NCBI RefSeq assembly: GCF_014837145.1
Contig: NZ_JACYFS010000007.1
Span: 1 to 64,000, forward strand
Length of the DNA: 64,000 nucleotides
Direction: 5' to 3'
Source of the DNA: Chryseobacterium caseinilyticum
Lineage (GTDB): Bacteria; Bacteroidota; Bacteroidia; Flavobacteriales; Weeksellaceae
The first letter of the stretch is position 1. The number at the start of each line of letters is the position of its first letter. Shown here in pieces: positions 8,892 through 17,712 of the stretch. Made by a program: the position numbers and the translations under genes. Below the pieces are notes generated by a model. It did no database searches and had not been told where the DNA came from. It saw only the letters and a list, made by a program, of their open reading frames with translations.

Positions 8892-9644
8892 ATGAAAAAA
8901 TTAGCCATTGCTTTTTCAATGCTGAGCTTTTCTGTAATTTTTGCACAGAAAGTTTCAGATTACCAATATATCTCTCTTGCAGAGAAATTTGAAGGTTTTA
9001 AAGACAGCAATTATGGTTTGGATAAAGCTTTAATTAAATCTTTAAACTCAAAAAAATATACTGTTTTGCCTGCTAACCGAAACGAATGGCCTGCAGCAGC
9101 CATGCAGAATCCGTGTAACGTTCTTCTCGCAGACGTGGAGAATGACAGTGGAATGCTGAGAAATAAAGTTATTGTAAAGTTTAAAGACTGCAACAACAAG
9201 GTGATTGCTACCCAAAAAGGAGCGTCGTCTATCAAGGAATTTGAGGCAGGTTTTCAGGATGCTTTGAAGCAGGCGATGACTACTGTCCCGACATCAGTTC
9301 CGGTGGAGAATTCTGTGGTTCAATCTTCGGTAAGCAGCAATATGCCCGAAATGACGACAAGAGAAGTAGTGTTAGAAGATACAAAACCAGCTTCAGGAGC
9401 GGAGATGTACACCAATCAGAATATTAAATTCCAGAAAATTAAATTGAATGATAAACAGTTTATATTGGCTGATAAAAGCTCAACACCTTTTGCAACCTTT
9501 ACAGCAACGACCCGAAATGATATTTTCAGAGTAAAACTGCAGAACGGAAGCGATACTATTGCTTATCTCGAAAATGGAAATATCGTAATTGAACTTCCCG
9601 TTTCTGATAATTCTTATGTGAAACAGACTTTCAAAAAAGACTAA
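8892..9644 (+). CDS. Exported protein of unknown function
   Basis: A 250-residue protein with signal peptide MKKLAIAFSMLSFSVIFAQ. The mature part has two regions. Residues 20-125 look like a small alpha/beta domain (YTVLPANRNEWPAAAMQNPC, NKVIVKFKDCNNKVIATQKG). After a linker, residues 165-250 form an all-beta tail (FILADKSSTPFATF, DTIAYLENGNIVIELP). No family is recognised. It is 52 bp downstream of the PorV/PorQ-like gene, so periplasmic or outer-membrane-associated work is a reasonable inference. A terminator follows. Confidence 0.6.
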   Translation: MKKLAIAFSMLSFSVIFAQKVSDYQYISLAEKFEGFKDSNYGLDKALIKSLNSKKYTVLPANRNEWPAAAMQNPCNVLLADVENDSGMLRNKVIVKFKDCNNKVIATQKGASSIKEFEAGFQDALKQAMTTVPTSVPVENSVVQSSVSSNMPEMTTREVVLEDTKPASGAEMYTNQNIKFQKIKLNDKQFILADKSSTPFATFTATTRNDIFRVKLQNGSDTIAYLENGNIVIELPVSDNSYVKQTFKKD

Positions 9645-9661
9645 AATCTATAAAAATAAAA

Positions 9662-9694
9662 GTGCCCGATTCTTCAATGAACCGGGCATTTTTT
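9662..9694. terminator. Bidirectional terminator facing uvrC
   Basis: TGCCCG and CGGGCA close a 14-nt loop, with a T run on the plus side and T-rich sequence on the minus side. It separates the convergent 8892-9644 gene and uvrC. Confidence 0.8.
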
Positions 9695-9709
9695 TATATC
9701 TAAAAATTT

Positions 9710-11503
9710 TTATTCATTATGAAAATATGCGTAGACAAATTTCGCTTTAGATTTTCCTAAAATTTCCTCCAGAGTTTCAAGACTGGCTTCCTTTATTCTC
9801 TTGACAGATTTCAGTTTAGATAAAAGCAATTCGATCGTTTTGCCACCTACACCAGGAATTTCCTCCAGTTCAGATTTGATGGTTGAGTTCTTTCTTCTCG
9901 TCCGGTGATGTCGTACTCCAAAACGGTGGGCTTCGTCACGCACCTGCTGTAAAATTTTCAGCGTTTCAGATTTTTTATCTAAATACAATGGAATAGGATC
10001 TTCAGGAAAGAAAATTTCTTCGAGCCTTTTTGCAATTCCGACAATGGTAATTTTACCGTAAAGTCCGAGAAGTTTTAAACTTTTCACTGCGGAAGAAAGT
10101 TGTCCTTTTCCACCGTCAATAAGGATCAGTTGAGGCAGAGTTTCGCCTTCATCCAGCATTCTTTTGTAGCGGCGGTAGATGACTTCTTCCATCGTTTTAA
10201 AATCATCAGGTCCAACAACAGTTTTTGGGTGAAAAATTCTGTAATCTGCCTTACTGGCTTTGCCATTTTTAAAAACCACACACGCAGAAACGGGATTTGT
10301 TCCCTGAATGTTTGAGTTGTCAAAGCCTTCGATATGTCTTGGTTCAACGGGCATTCTCAGCAGCTTCTGCATTTCAGCCATAATTCTGTTGGAATGTCTT
10401 TCAGGATCTACAATCTGAACCTGTTTCAGTTTCTCAATTCTGTATTCCTTGGCATTTTTCTCTGAAAGTTCAACGATTCTCTTTTTGTCGCCAACCTTCG
10501 GAACAATCAGTTTTACATTCGGAATTTCTACAGATAAATGGAAGGGAAGAAGAACTTCTTTTGAATCAGAATCAAACTTCTGACGGATTTCAATTAAAGC
10601 TTCCTCCATAATTTCTTCATCTGTTTCCTCAAGCATTTTCTTGATTTCTGTGGTAAAACTCTGGATGATATTTCCGTTTCTGATTTTAAAATAATTTACG
10701 TAAGCCGCAGTTTCATCACTAGTCATTGCAAAAACATCTACATCATCAATGTTTGGATTTACAACCGTATGTTTCGACTGATAATCTTCCAGAATATGCA
10801 GTCTTTCTTTGATCTGCTGAGCGTTTTCAAACTGAAGATTCGAGGCATATTTCGTCATCTGATTCACAAGATATTCCCTCGCAAGTCGGAAATCTCCCTT
10901 TACAATTCCACGGATGGCATCTATCTTTTCATCGTAATCCTGTTTGCTTTCCAGTCCTTCACACGGGCCTTCGCAGTTTTTGATGTGATATTCCAGACAG
11001 ACTTTATATTTGCCCTCATCAATCTTAGACGGAGCTAAATTTAAATTGCAGGTACGGAGTTTATAAATATGCTTAATCGTATCCAGCAAAATCTTTGCGG
11101 GACGTACTTTTGCATACGGACCGTAGTATTCTGAGCCGTCCTTGATTTTGGTTCTTGTCAGAAAAATTCTTGGGAAATTTTCATTTTTAATACAGATCCA
11201 CGGATAGGTTTTGTCGTCTTTCAACATGATGTTGTAAAACGGCTGATGTTCCTTTATCAGATTGTTTTCCAGTAAAAGCGCATCATATTCGCTGTTTACG
11301 ATGGTGGTTTCCAAACGGTTAATCTTCCCGACCATGATTCTGGTGCGGTATCCGGAAAGTGTTTTGTTGAAATAGGAGAGTACCCTTTTCTTTAAATTTT
11401 TTGCTTTTCCTACATACAAAAGATTTTCGTTTTTATCGTAATACCGATAAACGCCTGGTTCTGATGGTAAAGTTTTAAGCTGTAATTCTAAAGAAGGATT
11501 CAT
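9710..11503 (-). CDS. uvrC: UvrABC system protein C (excinuclease subunit)
   Basis: A 597-residue protein of normal UvrC length. The N-terminal GIY-YIG nuclease domain is seen in EPGVYRYYDKNENLLYVGKAKNLKKRV (residues 16-42), which makes the 3' incision. A Cys-containing middle region (CNLNLAPSKI..CLEYHIKNCEGPCEG) and a UVR/UvrB-binding segment (NAQQIKERLHILEDY) follow. The RNase H-like C-terminal nuclease region contains HIEGFDNSNIQGT and LILIDGGKGQL. The protein ends in a helix-hairpin-helix DNA-binding module (EEIPGVGGKTIELLLSKLKSV). It acts in nucleotide excision repair in the cytoplasm. It is transcribed alone. Confidence 0.97.
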   Translation of the reverse strand: MNPSLELQLKTLPSEPGVYRYYDKNENLLYVGKAKNLKKRVLSYFNKTLSGYRTRIMVGKINRLETTIVNSEYDALLLENNLIKEHQPFYNIMLKDDKTYPWICIKNENFPRIFLTRTKIKDGSEYYGPYAKVRPAKILLDTIKHIYKLRTCNLNLAPSKIDEGKYKVCLEYHIKNCEGPCEGLESKQDYDEKIDAIRGIVKGDFRLAREYLVNQMTKYASNLQFENAQQIKERLHILEDYQSKHTVVNPNIDDVDVFAMTSDETAAYVNYFKIRNGNIIQSFTTEIKKMLEETDEEIMEEALIEIRQKFDSDSKEVLLPFHLSVEIPNVKLIVPKVGDKKRIVELSEKNAKEYRIEKLKQVQIVDPERHSNRIMAEMQKLLRMPVEPRHIEGFDNSNIQGTNPVSACVVFKNGKASKADYRIFHPKTVVGPDDFKTMEEVIYRRYKRMLDEGETLPQLILIDGGKGQLSSAVKSLKLLGLYGKITIVGIAKRLEEIFFPEDPIPLYLDKKSETLKILQQVRDEAHRFGVRHHRTRRKNSTIKSELEEIPGVGGKTIELLLSKLKSVKRIKEASLETLEEILGKSKAKFVYAYFHNE

Positions 11504-11530
11504 AAGACAAAATTAAGCAATTTAAAGAAC

Positions 11531-11558
11531 AAAAAAAGCCGCAGAAATTTCTGCAGCT
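11531..11558 (-). terminator. Terminator of the T9SS cargo gene
   Basis: Read on the minus strand, AGCTGCAGAAATTTCTGCGGCT folds into a hairpin followed by seven Ts. It lies 25 nt beyond the stop of the 11583-13403 gene. Confidence 0.85.
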
Positions 11559-11582
11559 TTGTAAAATTGTCTTTTTACAAAA

Positions 11583-13403
11583 TTATTTTACAATCATTTT
11601 AAAATTCTTAGAAAAATCTTTTCCCGCAGAAACCTGAAGAGAATATGTTCCTGTCTGTAATCTTCCCTGATAATTAAAAATCTGCTTTTGTTCTCCATTC
11701 ATTTTCTGGGTGTAAAGCAATCTTCCGGACATATCAAAAATGTTTAGATTAAAATCTTTTTTTCTTAAAACATGACCTTCGATAGTGAAAATACCGTTGT
11801 TGGGATTATCGTACAGCACAAGGTCTTGCAGTGCCGGATTTTCTGAAGTAGATAATACTTTTCGGTTGAATTTTGCAATGTAACCATTTAACACATTAGG
11901 TACACCGGTTGGCTGAATTGCTCCCGTGGAGGAAATCCCTATGGTAGATCTTGTGGTTCCGTACACATAGAAAGTGTCAGCATTAAATACTGAAATGCTT
12001 AAGCTTGGTGGAAAACCAGGCTGTGCTCCCGCTCCTCCATAGTAAGAAGACCATTCTCGTGATCCGTCACTGTTGAATTTAGCAAAGAATAAATAGTTGT
12101 GTGCCACATGGGTTGGTCCGGAATAGGGTGGTGGGCTGGAAAGATGTGCTCCCGGTGTTGCCAGATTGTCAGGTGCAACACTGTTAGGCGCAACGGTTTG
12201 AACCCCCGTAAGATAGATATCTCTTCCATACACCGAAAGGCTGTTGTTGTTAAATGACGATATATCATCCGAGCTGCTACCGAAATAAGTGCTCCATTCT
12301 CTACCGCCATCGTGGTTGAATTTCGTAAGATAGATATCACCGCTTCCCAAAGGTGTGGTCTGGAAACTTCCCGGTGTGCTGAAATAAGTATTGTTACTGC
12401 CGGTGAAATCAAAGATGTCTCCAGCGACATACAGCCCTGTATCATTTACGGCAATACCTGAATTTAAATTCAAAAAATTGATGCCTGCAGGTCCATAGTA
12501 GGTTCCCCAGATTCGGCTTCCATCAGCAGCATTCAGTTTGGTAATTGATAAATTTGTTTTCAGGCTTTGAAAAGCATTGGTGGTAGCCATTTGCGTTAAA
12601 GCCGGATCGTCGTCATCGCCTCCTGTGAGGTATAGATTTCCGTTGTAATATTTTATTCTCTGGATTTGTGCAGGAAAATAGGTTGCCCAAACCAATTGTC
12701 CGGAGGAGTTGAGCTTTGCGATATAGGAATTTGACATTACGTTTCCGTTGTTGTCATATCTGATGACAAAAGAAGGTTGAAAAGATCCTGCGGTACCTAT
12801 ATTCTGATTAAGTGTTGTACCAATGATGAATGTGTTTCCAGCACTGTCATGGTTTATTTCATTAATAGAAGTATTTAGCGATGGTAAAAAGGTTTTCCAC
12901 TGTAAAACTCCGGTATTGCTGTATTTTGATAACAAAATTTTATTTGCTTCAGCAGCTGCAGCTGTTGGAAACCATGTTCCTGCGGTTCCTGATGTGCCTG
13001 TAATTCCAGTATTCGAGAACTGATAGGCAAATCTTTCTCCTGTATTATTAAAAGACATATTTGGCGCGTCAAAAGAAAGAGAATTGCCTACATAACCGGA
13101 AGATACGGCTGCGCCGGAAGGATTGATAATCCCTGTTAAAATATTAGATGCCTTTGTGATGTCATATCCTGCACCCGAAGTAGCAAACTGATTGTAGTAA
13201 GAAGCCTGGTATGCACTATTGGTTTGCGTGCTTCCCAATAAGTTGATATTGTTACTGGAGTCAAACTGTAATGTATTCAAAGTAGCATTGCCAAAAAAAG
13301 TATCTACCGGCCCATAATAGGTTCCCCATTCTCTTACAAACTCTTGAGCATTAAGCTGGATAAAGCTCAATACAATATATAAAAAAAGGAATTTTCTTTT
13401 CAT
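11583..13403 (-). CDS. T9SS type A sorting domain protein with beta-propeller-like repeats
   Basis: A 606-residue secreted protein with signal peptide MKRKFLFLYIVLSFIQLNAQ. The body contains recurring units beginning WGTYYGPVDTFFGN, VWATYFPAQ, IWGTYYGPAG, EWSTYFGSSSDD and EWSSYYGGAG, each followed by phrases such as GNLYLTGG or DIYLTGV. This is the pattern of SBBP-type beta-propeller repeats. The last about 80 residues (LYDNPNNGIFTIEG, NIFDMSGRLLYTQ, TGTYSLQVSAG, FKMIVK) form a T9SS type A C-terminal sorting domain, so it should be secreted through the type IX system and anchored or released at the surface. Its ligand or activity is unknown. Confidence 0.85.
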   Translation of the reverse strand: MKRKFLFLYIVLSFIQLNAQEFVREWGTYYGPVDTFFGNATLNTLQFDSSNNINLLGSTQTNSAYQASYYNQFATSGAGYDITKASNILTGIINPSGAAVSSGYVGNSLSFDAPNMSFNNTGERFAYQFSNTGITGTSGTAGTWFPTAAAAEANKILLSKYSNTGVLQWKTFLPSLNTSINEINHDSAGNTFIIGTTLNQNIGTAGSFQPSFVIRYDNNGNVMSNSYIAKLNSSGQLVWATYFPAQIQRIKYYNGNLYLTGGDDDDPALTQMATTNAFQSLKTNLSITKLNAADGSRIWGTYYGPAGINFLNLNSGIAVNDTGLYVAGDIFDFTGSNNTYFSTPGSFQTTPLGSGDIYLTKFNHDGGREWSTYFGSSSDDISSFNNNSLSVYGRDIYLTGVQTVAPNSVAPDNLATPGAHLSSPPPYSGPTHVAHNYLFFAKFNSDGSREWSSYYGGAGAQPGFPPSLSISVFNADTFYVYGTTRSTIGISSTGAIQPTGVPNVLNGYIAKFNRKVLSTSENPALQDLVLYDNPNNGIFTIEGHVLRKKDFNLNIFDMSGRLLYTQKMNGEQKQIFNYQGRLQTGTYSLQVSAGKDFSKNFKMIVK

Positions 13404-13593
13404 GTGATAGATTTTGATTTGGTTGATGAATGTAATTTTATCTGAAAATCCACTGCTAATCAGATTATTTGTGTAAAAATATAAAAAATAAACAGTTTTT
13501 TGTCATTATGTTGTGATATTTTATAAAATTGCTATGAATTTCACTTTTAATTTTCAGGAAAACTCAGACTGTAGAAGGTTGACCTTAGAGTAA

Positions 13594-13622
13594 AAGAAAA
13601 GCTGCAGAAATTTCTACAGCTT
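13594..13622 (-). terminator. Terminator of the 13645-14415 gene
   Basis: On the minus strand AAAGCTGTAGAAATTTCTGCAGCTTT forms a hairpin with a TTTTCTTTTA tail. It is nearly identical to the terminator at 11531-11558. Confidence 0.75.
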
Positions 13623-13644
13623 TAGTATTTGTTTTAATTATATT

Positions 13645-14415
13645 TTACCCGTTGCTCATTTCAGTATATTCATAAACAAGAAAGCTGAAAAAGCCCCACT
13701 CAACAGATTTTTTAGGGTATTTTTTCATAAATTCTGCGTTGTCTCCGAAAAGAAAATCGTAGTTATCATCAAAATCATCTTTATGAAGCCACATTATTTT
13801 ATCTCCTTTTTTTACATAATAAGATTTGACCACTCCGGCATTGCTTCCCAGTCTAGGTCCCATCCCGATATATGAACCACCAACTTCTTTCGCTCTTGGA
13901 TCATGGTAAACGGTTATGATATCGTTAAATCCTGGATTAACGGTCTGCATTAGAAATTCCATATCATCCTTTTTATTTTTCAGAGAAACGGTCTGATTTA
14001 CAAACTGTATTCTGTCGTCGGTGAATGTTTTATTGATTTTATGGGTATTCATGCTTCTTACGTTGCTGTAGTGTTTTGCAGCTTTAAAAATTTTCTCAAA
14101 TTTTGAAGGGTAAATATACATCTCACTTATTTTCTCTGCATTAAATCTTCCAGGTTTTTTTGTAGCACTGTCTTTAATGGAAATTTCGTAGATCTGACCT
14201 TTTTTCATTTCAATATCATCGCAATATCCTTTATGAATGCTTCCATCTTTTAAAATAAGAGTAGATATTTTTTTAGGTGATGGCCCGGAAAATCCTTCGT
14301 TAAAAAGGTACTGTTCCATTTTTTTTACCTGATCTTTGGTGTATTTTACCTTCTCCTGTGCGAAGGCAGAAATGCTCATTACGGAAAGAGCTAATAGTAA
14401 AGCTTTAATTTTCAT
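13645..14415 (-). CDS. Exported protein of unknown function
   Basis: A 256-residue protein with signal peptide MKIKALLLALSVMSISAFAQ. The mature protein is Lys-rich and mixed alpha/beta (ISTLILKDGSIHKGYCDD, GQIYEISIKDSATKKPG, DIITVYHDPRAKEVGGSYIGMG). No domain is recognised. Neighbouring genes are unrelated and on both sides are gaps with regulatory signals, so it is probably its own transcription unit. Periplasmic location is inferred from the signal peptide and lack of a lipobox or sorting domain. Confidence 0.6.
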   Translation of the reverse strand: MKIKALLLALSVMSISAFAQEKVKYTKDQVKKMEQYLFNEGFSGPSPKKISTLILKDGSIHKGYCDDIEMKKGQIYEISIKDSATKKPGRFNAEKISEMYIYPSKFEKIFKAAKHYSNVRSMNTHKINKTFTDDRIQFVNQTVSLKNKKDDMEFLMQTVNPGFNDIITVYHDPRAKEVGGSYIGMGPRLGSNAGVVKSYYVKKGDKIMWLHKDDFDDNYDFLFGDNAEFMKKYPKKSVEWGFFSFLVYEYTEMSNG

Positions 14416-14542
14416 GGAAATAAGTTTTGTATTAAGCGGTAAAAATATAAAATTTATTGTTGTTGCGGTGAATTATTTTATGCAATTTCAAAGCGTTTCC
14501 AGTTCGCTTCAAAATGTGTATTTTTAGCCAAATTTTTTTAGA

Positions 14543-16033
14543 ATGATATACGGTATAGATACTTTCAGTTTCCATGATGTTCTGGAAATCTGTAAGACTC
14601 CAAATAAAGCTATGCTCAGCGTAGCGGCAAAAAATCAGATCATCAAATCTCAGAATAATGTTAAGCAGATCGTTGAGTCTGATCAGTGTGTTTATGGGAT
14701 CAATACTGGATTCGGGCCACTTTGTGATACGAAAATTTCAGCTGACGAGACGGCACAGCTTCAGTATAATTTAATTATTTCTCACGCGGTAGGTGTAGGA
14801 AAACCAATTGATAAAGAATTTTCAAAAATCATGATGATTGCGAAAGTTCATGCCTTGTCTAAAGGCTTTTCGGGAGTTTCTCTGGAAGTGATCGAAAGAT
14901 TTATTTTAATGCTTGAAAAAGACATTATTCCGGTTGTCCCAGAGCAGGGTTCTGTAGGTGCTTCAGGAGATTTGGCGCCTCTGTCTCATTTGGTTTTACC
15001 TCTTTTAGGACTCGGACAGGTTTGGGTTGGAAACGAAATCTTCGAAACTGCTGAAATATTAGAGAAAAACAATCTTGAACCCTTAGTTTTAGGACCCAAA
15101 GAAGGTTTGGGATTGATTAACGGAACTCAGTTTATCCTTGCTCATGCCATTAAAGGTTTGGAAAAATTCGAATACCTTCTGGATCTTGCGGATATGACTG
15201 CAGCGATGAGTCTTGAGGCGTATAGAGGATCGGCAAGTCCGTTCAAAAAAGAACTTCACGACATCAGACCTTTTGAAGGAAGTAAAAAAGTAGCGGCAAG
15301 AATGCTGAAATTTTTAAAGAATTCAGACAACCTGAAAGCGCATGAATATTGCGACAGAGTGCAGGATCCGTATTCCATGAGATGTGTTCCTCAAGTGCAC
15401 GGGGCAAGTAGAAATGCTTTCGAACATTTAAAGCTACTTACCGAAATAGAATTGAATTCTGTAACAGACAATCCAATTGTTCTGAGTGCTGAAGAATCTA
15501 TTTCCGGAGGAAATTTCCACGGACAATTGCTTGCGATGCCATTAGATTATGCAACTCTGGCAGCGGCTGAGCTTGGGAATATTTCAGACAGAAGAAGTTA
15601 TTTATTATTGGAAGGAAAATATGGGTTGCCAAGATTACTGACCGAAAGTTCAGGTTTAAATTCAGGATTTATGATCCCGCAATATACCGGAGCGGCTTTG
15701 GTTACGGAGAACAAAACACTTTGCTTTCCGGCATCGGCCGATTCTATCCCAACGAGTTTAGGTCAGGAAGATCATGTTTCCATGGGAAGTATTTCAGGAA
15801 GAAAATTCAATCAGGTTTTAGGGAATTTAGTTAATATTTTAGCGGTTGAACTGATGTTCGCTGCACAGGGATTAGAATTCAGAAGACCTGCAAAATGCTC
15901 GAAGATTATTGAAGAAAACCACGCCATTCTCCGTTCAAAAGTTGCCAAACTGGAAGATGACAGGTTAATTGGGAAAGATATGTTGGCAATTGCAGAGCTG
16001 ATTAATGAGAGAAAATTTGTGGTGAACTTTTAA
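14543..16033 (+). CDS. hutH: Histidine ammonia-lyase
   Basis: A 496-residue enzyme that deaminates L-histidine to trans-urocanate, the first step of histidine breakdown. The autocatalytic MIO cofactor is formed from Ala140-Ser141-Gly142 in GSVGASGDLAPLSHL. Other family blocks are YGINTGFGPLCDTKI near residue 48, NGTQFILAH, QDPYSMRCVPQVHGA, and SGGNFHGQLLAMPLDYA. No other hut gene is in the window, so the pathway is split across the chromosome. The start is supported by TATTTTTA about 15 nt upstream. A strong terminator follows the stop. Confidence 0.96.
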   Translation: MIYGIDTFSFHDVLEICKTPNKAMLSVAAKNQIIKSQNNVKQIVESDQCVYGINTGFGPLCDTKISADETAQLQYNLIISHAVGVGKPIDKEFSKIMMIAKVHALSKGFSGVSLEVIERFILMLEKDIIPVVPEQGSVGASGDLAPLSHLVLPLLGLGQVWVGNEIFETAEILEKNNLEPLVLGPKEGLGLINGTQFILAHAIKGLEKFEYLLDLADMTAAMSLEAYRGSASPFKKELHDIRPFEGSKKVAARMLKFLKNSDNLKAHEYCDRVQDPYSMRCVPQVHGASRNAFEHLKLLTEIELNSVTDNPIVLSAEESISGGNFHGQLLAMPLDYATLAAAELGNISDRRSYLLLEGKYGLPRLLTESSGLNSGFMIPQYTGAALVTENKTLCFPASADSIPTSLGQEDHVSMGSISGRKFNQVLGNLVNILAVELMFAAQGLEFRRPAKCSKIIEENHAILRSKVAKLEDDRLIGKDMLAIAELINERKFVVNF

Positions 16034-16060
16034 ATAAAAATATATATTTACTTTAGTGTA

Positions 16061-16088
16061 AGCTTCCAATCCGGAAGCTTTTTTTTTG
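16061..16088 (+). terminator. hutH terminator
   Basis: AGCTTCC and GGAAGCT pair around a short loop, followed by eight or more Ts, 28 nt after the hutH stop. Confidence 0.9.
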
Positions 16089-16166
16089 TTTAAATTTAAT
16101 TTCAACCTTCTGTCTTTCAGTATAAATTAATAACTTGGCTTCACCAAACATTTTAAAATTTTAAAT

Positions 16167-17660
16167 ATGAAAACAAAAGTATTTTGCATGCTTGTGGCTT
16201 TTTTGGCTTTCACATCATGCAGTCAGGACGAGTTGCAGACTAATCCTGCAGAAATTCAGATTACACAGACAGATCCGCTTACCGCAAAACAAATCAATGA
16301 GAAAATCAACGAAACCATCAAAACCGGAAAACGTTTTTCATGGAAAGAATCGTCAGATCATTTTGTCTGGAGCGGTATTTTTCAGGGAAATAAACTGGCA
16401 TCCATCGGTTTCGGGAATTCTTTCGACCGAAGCGAAACGCCCGACAGCAAAGAGATTGAAAACATGATTTTGCAGACTATTGAAAAATATGAGGGCAAAA
16501 AAGATAGAATTTTACTGTCATCAGACGAGTTTTTAAATCAGATTGATGTCGTTCTTGAAAAGCAGGAAACTGTAATTGCTTTAAGAAAATTAAAACAAAT
16601 CCGTTATCTTGAGCCTGCAGACTACCGTTATTTTGAAAATGAAAATAAATTCAGTGGTGCAGCAAAATCAAGTTCATCTTCAGGTTGTGGGTATGAATCT
16701 TTAGCATTAAATGCAGCAGACTACACAACTGTAACGCCGAATGCAAAAGCACCTTGGTCATTTGCAAAACACAACATCACAAACGCATGGAGCTACAGCA
16801 CGGGAGCGGGAGTGACGATTGGTTTGATTGATTCCGGAGTTTCTTCCAACCAAAGTTTATTGGGCAGCAGCTTCAATAACGGGAATTCTTCTGGACGAAC
16901 CATCAGCAAAAACGGAGTTTATGTAGATTCAGTGTGGCCGTGGAGTACAGGTTTCGATGGTTCAGATGACAAATGCGGTCACGGAACGAGCATGGCTTCG
17001 GCGATGGCAGCACCGAGAAATAATCAGGGACAGCCAGTTGGAGTTGCATATAATGCTAATTTGATTTCGTACAGAGCAGCTTCAAATGTAGTTTTGGATG
17101 GTTATCACGAACAGAACGGTGTGAAAACAGCTTTTACCAATTTAGGAAATACAGCAAGCGTTAAGATCATTTCAATGTCGATGGGACATGTTTTCTCGGT
17201 AGGAAAAATTGAAGACGGTGTGAAATATGCCTATTCAAAAGGAAAACTCATCTTCTGTGCTGGCGGAACTTCCACAAGCTTCACAACATTCGTCGGTGTG
17301 ATTTTCCCGGCCTGGATGCCAGAGACACAAGCAGTGACGGGCGTGAAAGAAAATACATCCAATCAGAAGTGTGACGTTTGCCATTCGGGTGAAGAGATTG
17401 ATTTTACCTATCAGATGGAAAGAGCTTCAGGAAGCAATATTCCTGTTTTGAGTTATTATAACGGACAAACAGATTACGTGGGCGGTTCATCAGTCGCAAC
17501 AGCTTCCTCTGCGGGAATTGCGGCTTTGGTCTGGTCTAAAAATCCTTCATGGACGAGAGATCAGGTTCTGAATAGAATGAGACAGTCGGCAACGTACTAC
17601 CCAGCAAAAAATGCAGATTACGGATATGGAAATATCAATGTTTTGCAGGCAGTTCAGTAA
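16167..17660 (+). CDS. Subtilisin-like (S8) serine protease, lipoprotein
   Basis: A 497-residue protein. The N-terminus MKTKVFCMLVAFLAFTSCSQDE has a lipobox (TSC), so it should be a lipidated envelope protein. Residues about 40-165 are a likely propeptide. The catalytic domain shows the S8 triad: Asp222 in GLIDSGVS, His272 in DDKCGHGTSMAS and Ser442 in GGSSVATASSAG. The Ser motif lacks the usual GTSMAxP wording but keeps the order. A CxxC-like pair (KCDVCH) lies near residue 410. The C-terminus has no T9SS sorting domain. It is a single-gene unit between two terminators. Confidence 0.88.
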   Translation: MKTKVFCMLVAFLAFTSCSQDELQTNPAEIQITQTDPLTAKQINEKINETIKTGKRFSWKESSDHFVWSGIFQGNKLASIGFGNSFDRSETPDSKEIENMILQTIEKYEGKKDRILLSSDEFLNQIDVVLEKQETVIALRKLKQIRYLEPADYRYFENENKFSGAAKSSSSSGCGYESLALNAADYTTVTPNAKAPWSFAKHNITNAWSYSTGAGVTIGLIDSGVSSNQSLLGSSFNNGNSSGRTISKNGVYVDSVWPWSTGFDGSDDKCGHGTSMASAMAAPRNNQGQPVGVAYNANLISYRAASNVVLDGYHEQNGVKTAFTNLGNTASVKIISMSMGHVFSVGKIEDGVKYAYSKGKLIFCAGGTSTSFTTFVGVIFPAWMPETQAVTGVKENTSNQKCDVCHSGEEIDFTYQMERASGSNIPVLSYYNGQTDYVGGSSVATASSAGIAALVWSKNPSWTRDQVLNRMRQSATYYPAKNADYGYGNINVLQAVQ

Positions 17661-17682
17661 AATAAAACAAATTTTTAAGATG

Positions 17683-17707
17683 AAAGCTTCCGGTCTGGAA
17701 GCTTTTT
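17683..17707 (+). terminator. S8 protease gene terminator
   Basis: AAAGCTTCC pairs with GGAAGCTTTT over a 5-nt loop and leads into a short T run. The stem closely copies the hutH terminator. Confidence 0.85.
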
Positions 17708-17712
17708 TGCGT

